37,842 nt of DNA, taken from positions 1 through 37,842 of the forward strand of contig JAHJIX010000019.1 of assembly GCA_018823045.1 (NCBI GenBank), written 5' to 3'. Source of the DNA: Patescibacteria group bacterium (GTDB taxonomy: Bacteria > Patescibacteriota > Patescibacteriia > Magasanikbacterales > UBA922). The translations under genes and the position numbers were made by a program. This document shows positions 34,316-37,842 of the stretch, piece after piece. The notes beneath the pieces are model-generated. The model ran no database searches. It was not told where the DNA came from and saw only the letters and a list, made by a program, of their open reading frames with translations. Position 1 is the stretch's first letter. Every line of letters begins with the position of its first letter.

Positions 34316-34594
34316 TTATAAAACATCACCTAAAGTTCGAATAAAATCAGAAAAACTCCACAAATTATCATGCCCAGCACCCTCAATCAAAAGGTACTTT
34401 TTATCTTCTAAATCCAAGGCATCAAATAAATTTCGAGAGACCTCAGGCAAAATCATACGATCAAAACTTCCATGAATAATAAAAAGCTGTCCATCATAAT
34501 CCTTGAGATGGTCTAAATTATCATACTTTCCTTTCTTTTTATAAAAGCGTGTACCATTATATTCCAATTTCTCATAATCCACAAAACCTGGACA
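34316..34594 (-). pseudogene. 3' remnant of an alpha/beta hydrolase gene
   Basis: The 88-residue frame reads like the last quarter of an alpha/beta hydrolase: YDGQLFIIHGSFDRMILPEV carries the acid (Asp in GSFDR) and KKYLLIEGAGHDNLW the catalytic His. The nucleophile GxSxG half is missing; upstream in frame there are only four more codons before a TAG at 34595, and then the terminator of the next gene. The only start is a GTG at 34582. Probably a decayed remnant left after a deletion or insertion. Confidence 0.65.
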
Positions 34595-34602
34595 CTATAT
34601 CA

Positions 34603-34641
34603 AAAAAAGAAAGAATCGTCGACTAAGACGATTCTTTAAAT
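34603..34641 (-). terminator. Terminator overlapping the ACR3-like stop codon
   Basis: AAAGAATCGTC, loop with the TAG stop, GACGATTCTTT, then CTTTTTTTG on the minus strand. The left arm encodes the last residues FKESS. Confidence 0.85.
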
Positions 34642-35630
34642 AATATTCTTTTTATCTTATGCAAAATAGATTCTTTTCCAAAAATAATATCTGTAAACTT
34701 CACATACCAAGCAGCACTTTGTGCTTGAATAACATAGGCAAGTGCAATGATAATTGCAATTTCTGAGCTTTCCTTACCAAAAACCGTCATCGCAATAGCA
34801 AGGGCAATAGAAAGATTTCTCATCACGGTTCCATAGACAAGAGCAATAGCATCTTCACGAGAAAGGAAAGTCTTTCCAACAATAGTACTCAAAGCAAAAT
34901 TTACTGCATAGAGCACAATCAAAGGCAAAAAGTATTGCCAAAGAAGTGCGGGATTATTTAAAATAGCAGAAGACTTCAGTGCCATAGCAATAAAGACAAT
35001 TCCAAGCACTCCAATAATTGCAAAAGGAGGAAATTTCTTTTTATATGTTTCGTCAAAAGATTTTTGACCATATTTTTTCACCAAGATCTTTTGTGTGAAT
35101 AAACCCAAAAGCATTGGCGCAAAAACAATCAAAGCAATTTGTTTAAAAACCTGTACAAGTGGAATAACAATACTCTCCCCAACCAGCCAATCAAGATAAA
35201 ATGGGGTAAGGACAGAACCCAAAATCAAACCAAAAACCGTTATCTTTACCGCAGCAAGCATATTCCCTTTGGCAAAACCCGTCCAAGAAATGGTCATCCC
35301 AGAAGTCGGGAGAAGCGAAGTCAAAAGAAGCCCAACCACAGCAAACGGTTTATCGGCAAAAAACATCTTTCCAATAAACAATCCCAAAAAAGGAATGACA
35401 AGAAAATTCAATCCTTGTGTGAGAAGCAAAACCTTTCTACACTTTTTACTAAAATGAAAATTCATCTTTAGGCTCACCATCATTGGATAGACCATAAAGA
35501 AAGTAAGCGGCAAAATAAGTGCCTTGAAACTTGATACATCAAAAAACTTCCCATAGAGTAAGCCAAAAATCATAAAAGTTGGGATCGTCCAAATGAGATT
35601 TTTTTGAAGATATCGGAGTGTTTGTATCAT
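34623..35630 (-). CDS. BASS/ACR3-family transporter
   Basis: A 335-residue, ten-TM carrier of the bile acid:sodium symporter superfamily, closest by eye to the ACR3 branch: SLLPTSGMTISWTGFAKGN (TM4 region) and YGTVMRNLSIALAIAM (TM9 region). The essential cysteine of arsenite-exporting ACR3 proteins in TM4 is not present here, where Ser/Thr occur, so arsenite export is doubtful. The frame opens at 35696, but a promoter with perfect TATAAT lies inside that extension and the ATG at 35630 (MIQTLRYLQKN) gives the usual short N-terminus before TM1. Its promoter carries a TTATCCACA site. Confidence 0.82.
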   Translation of the reverse strand: MIQTLRYLQKNLIWTIPTFMIFGLLYGKFFDVSSFKALILPLTFFMVYPMMVSLKMNFHFSKKCRKVLLLTQGLNFLVIPFLGLFIGKMFFADKPFAVVGLLLTSLLPTSGMTISWTGFAKGNMLAAVKITVFGLILGSVLTPFYLDWLVGESIVIPLVQVFKQIALIVFAPMLLGLFTQKILVKKYGQKSFDETYKKKFPPFAIIGVLGIVFIAMALKSSAILNNPALLWQYFLPLIVLYAVNFALSTIVGKTFLSREDAIALVYGTVMRNLSIALAIAMTVFGKESSEIAIIIALAYVIQAQSAAWYVKFTDIIFGKESILHKIKRILFKESS

Positions 35631-35666
35631 ATATGTATTAAATAATTGCGAATGATTTGCATTTAA

Positions 35667-35705
35667 ATTATACTCCTCCATTGATTCCCTGTACATTGTG
35701 GATAA
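35667..35705 (-). promoter_or_regulatory. ACR3-like gene promoter with TTATCCACA site
   Basis: Minus strand: TTATCCACA (35697-35705), 1 bp, TGTACA (35690-35695), 17 bp, perfect TATAAT (35667-35672). Same geometry as the gdhA promoter. Confidence 0.65.
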
Positions 35706-35751
35706 AAAAATACTGTATTTCTACAATATTTTTTTATATTTTCTATTATAC

Positions 35752-36456
35752 TTATTTACTTGCAGGCCCACGTTCTTGTGCACCTTCAATAATTTCAGTA
35801 AACATTTCAGCTGACATATATTTTGCCTCATAACCACCACCTTGACGCTCAAGATTTTTTATAAATGCACGCAAATGATTTCTTGAACCTTTTTGCAAAT
35901 TTTCGTATGCGATCAAAATATCTTCATTGTCCACGTCTCTTTTAAAATTCTCTAAATCTTGAATGTCTAAATCTTCAATCATTGCCCCAACAATCAATGC
36001 GTCTACTAGTGATTTATTTCCTGTTGCTACAAATTCATTATATGCCGATTGCATAGCTGGTAAGCTAAATACACCCACAGTATCATCTGTAACAGGATCA
36101 TCAATACCATAACGCTCAATTAATACTTTTATGGTATCAGTGTGCGTTTGCTCACTTTTTGCAATATTTTTAAACACGTTCATGTCCCATTTTTCACCCA
36201 ATGTGGTATACACATCTCGTGCCAATTTTTCTTCTTCACGCATTTGAGTCAATCCCATTTGCTCTTTTACACTTAACTCAGCAATAGGAATAGCTCCAAT
36301 TAATTCATGACCTTTTACATAATCAGCCTCATCAACGATATAAGCAACTTCTTCTTGTCTTTCAAATGGACGTTCTTCAGACAAAGATTCTTGTCCACAA
36401 CCAGTAGTACCAATAATCAACACAAATAAAATAATGTATAGTGAAATATATCTCAT
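35752..36456 (-). CDS. DUF2202 lipoprotein, ferritin-like
   Basis: A 234-residue lipoprotein: signal segment MRYISLYIILFVLIIG, lipobox TTGC (Cys20), then a DUF2202 four-helix domain. Recognisable are MREEEKLARDVYTTLGEKW, SEQTHTDTIKVLIERYG, ALIVGAMIEDLDIQDLE and GSRNHLRAFIKNLE, whose Glu/His pairs recall ferritin-like metal sites. Metal or oxidant handling at the cell surface is the family inference; no activity is proven. A TTG eight bases upstream (36462) is open in frame, but the ATG at 36456 begins the signal peptide properly. It follows the surface protein gene after about 9 bp, so they form an operon. Confidence 0.88.
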   Translation of the reverse strand: MRYISLYIILFVLIIGTTGCGQESLSEERPFERQEEVAYIVDEADYVKGHELIGAIPIAELSVKEQMGLTQMREEEKLARDVYTTLGEKWDMNVFKNIAKSEQTHTDTIKVLIERYGIDDPVTDDTVGVFSLPAMQSAYNEFVATGNKSLVDALIVGAMIEDLDIQDLENFKRDVDNEDILIAYENLQKGSRNHLRAFIKNLERQGGGYEAKYMSAEMFTEIIEGAQERGPASK

Positions 36457-36465
36457 AAGCAATAA

Positions 36466-37818
36466 TTATTCGTCTTTTTTATGATATTTAATAAGCAACC
36501 CAACTAAAAGAACCACGATAACACCTGCAAATCCATACAATACATACAACATTGTCTTAAATGATGTATCTTCACGAATATTATCAACATTTGTTACTAA
36601 TCCAACGGCTTCATTATTTACGACTTTTTCTTCATGTGACCTTGCTAAATATGCCTCAACTAGTGCGGTCACAGCTGCTTCATCAGTAATATCAACTCCT
36701 GAAGCTTCTGCTTCTGCCAAAATTTCTTCAATAACTTCCGCTGGAATTTCTTCGCGAACAACACTTTCTTCTGATGAAACAGCGACGTCACCATCCATAA
36801 CCTCACCATCTTCTACAACCTCTCCACCATCAACTAAAGGTAATGTTGGTCGTGAATCAGCATCTCCACTGTCAACAACACCCTCTTCTGGTACAGGAAC
36901 ACTGTCACCTTCTAATACAAGATCTTCTCCAAATAATTCAGGGCGAGGAAATGTAGGGTCTACCGGAACAAGACGATCAGCAGTGCTATCTCCTGCATGC
37001 AAAATACTATCAATTAATGAATTTCTACTTATTAATTCGAATTCTTTCCCTGTACACGTATGTCCGCCCAATACAGCACCAACAGACACTGTATCATACA
37101 CAGTAGGGTCAACAATAACATAACGATTTGCCAAGCCATCTTTTGTCACAAATAAATTTCCAGTAGCAACTAAATTTGTCATTCCTTTTTCTGCAAGCAG
37201 TGAATTATCATCTGCATGAATAGTTAATCCATATGGGACACCGTCTCTATCTGCATCAACATTCATCAGTGTTGCGTAATACACTTTATTTGTTCCATCG
37301 TCAAGCAAGGTAACTTCCCCATCAATATGACAAGTTAACTCATCAATGGCCGTCACTTTTTTTGATGTACACGTTTTTCCATTCATTGTTGCAGTTACTA
37401 CAACTTCTTTCCCTTCATAAAGGTAAAATAAATTCTCATGCACCTCTAAACCTGATAAATTTACCAATTTTCTTTTTGTCAAATTATCTTCAAAAAAATT
37501 ATTTCCTAAAAATGGCTTCAATGTGGTTGTTCCATCTGATAATAATAAATTATTATCCCCAATAACTGCTTTTAAAGAAAAATGAACATTAGCAACATCT
37601 TCTTCAACCATATATGAAAGACCAATATATGCTTTATTACGTCCATTTGGATATGTTTCAAGCATGATTTCTGTTTCACACTCATAGTTTAATCCAGTAT
37701 CCAAAATACTTGTATCTACAATTGGAATAGTAGGGACATTTGGAACAAAAATAGCTGAAGCACCTTGCGGTAAAAGTATTACGAAAGATAATACTAATAC
37801 TGATATGAATGTTTTCAT
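36466..37818 (-). CDS. Tail-anchored surface protein, two-repeat ectodomain
   Basis: A 450-residue exported protein: signal peptide (1-22, cleavage after ASA), ectodomain, acidic linker and a C-terminal TM (about 422-445) with a short basic tail KYHKKDE. The ectodomain holds two related units of about 100 residues, each opened by a Cys in a beta-strand (C47, C163) and closed by a TCT segment (C150, C255), suggesting one disulfide per unit and an immunoglobulin-like or similar fold. Residues about 290-400 are Asp/Glu/Val/Pro-rich and probably unstructured. I recognise no family. A stalked surface protein co-expressed with the DUF2202 lipoprotein is inferred. Confidence 0.78.
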   Translation of the reverse strand: MKTFISVLVLSFVILLPQGASAIFVPNVPTIPIVDTSILDTGLNYECETEIMLETYPNGRNKAYIGLSYMVEEDVANVHFSLKAVIGDNNLLLSDGTTTLKPFLGNNFFEDNLTKRKLVNLSGLEVHENLFYLYEGKEVVVTATMNGKTCTSKKVTAIDELTCHIDGEVTLLDDGTNKVYYATLMNVDADRDGVPYGLTIHADDNSLLAEKGMTNLVATGNLFVTKDGLANRYVIVDPTVYDTVSVGAVLGGHTCTGKEFELISRNSLIDSILHAGDSTADRLVPVDPTFPRPELFGEDLVLEGDSVPVPEEGVVDSGDADSRPTLPLVDGGEVVEDGEVMDGDVAVSSEESVVREEIPAEVIEEILAEAEASGVDITDEAAVTALVEAYLARSHEEKVVNNEAVGLVTNVDNIREDTSFKTMLYVLYGFAGVIVVLLVGLLIKYHKKDE

Positions 37819-37842
37819 ATATATAGATTAAAAATTTTTATT

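Noticed and set aside
32739-35630. Arsenic-resistance operon
   Set aside because: There is no ArsR or ArsC, the genes lie on opposite strands, and the ACR3-like protein lacks the expected TM4 cysteine.
13323-35705. TTATCCACA sites as a replication origin
   Set aside because: They are spread over more than 20 kb with one per promoter, not clustered, and neither dnaA nor dnaN is nearby.
1-37842. CRISPR array, insertion sequence or recoded stop codons
   Set aside because: No regularly spaced direct repeats, no transposase, and TGA clearly ends several genes.

Overview
The window is AT-rich bacterial chromosome, most likely from a Patescibacteria/CPR (Parcubacteria-like) organism. This is inferred from several things seen together: prepilins with a Cys-rich, PxDP-type body and large fused adhesin domains, a membrane pyrophosphatase, very compact gene packing, short surface lipoproteins, a LeuRS carrying an inserted Nudix domain, and almost no Shine-Dalgarno sequences. 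TGA is used as a stop (leuS, a lipoprotein, a Nudix gene), so the code is standard and the TGA=Gly CPR lineages are excluded. No taxonomic marker was searched.

Layout. 1-4.3 kb: an edge-truncated HEPN (ApeA-like) protein gene sits 1 bp behind leuS. 4.3-5.9 kb: a lipoprotein, a P-loop kinase-like protein, a palindromic repeat and a small membrane protein. 5.9-11.9 kb: two very large paralogous prepilin-adhesins, adjacent and probably co-translated, with beta-helix, LamG, PA14 and an exact 19-residue GxGxD solenoid. 12-19.2 kb: a minus-strand housekeeping block (glutamate dehydrogenase, DUF4349, thioredoxin, IF-2, K+-independent H+-pyrophosphatase). 19.3-22.9 kb: truB, a C-terminally shortened uvrC and an orphan gene. 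23-27 kb: a plus-strand operon (SanA-like fusion, EF-Tu domain-2-like protein, three Nudix hydrolases, a two-TM protein, TspO). 27-27.4 kb: an unrecognised structured RNA of about 345 nt with its own strong promoter and terminator. 27.6-29.9 kb: typA and tRNA-Thr(GGU), whose 5' end is duplicated and interrupted by a GC-rich palindrome. 30-32.6 kb: a cytochrome b5-like lipoprotein and a ferric-reductase-like flavocytochrome, probably a redox pair, then another lipoprotein. 32.7-35.7 kb: membrane proteins, including an ArsP/YraQ-type permease and a BASS/ACR3-type transporter. 35.7-37.8 kb: a DUF2202 lipoprotein and a tail-anchored surface protein.

The most interesting signals are the unassigned RNA; four perfect TTATCCACA sites (identical to a DnaA box), all intergenic and in the same orientation, three of them one base upstream of the -35 element of gdhA, trxA and the ACR3-like gene and the fourth 8 bp upstream of the -35 of the RNA; the exact 19-residue repeat in a prepilin; the Nudix domain inside the LeuRS editing domain; the HEPN gene coupled to leuS; and the rebuilt tRNA-Thr 5' region. 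All functional calls rest on reading motifs by eye; no database was searched.
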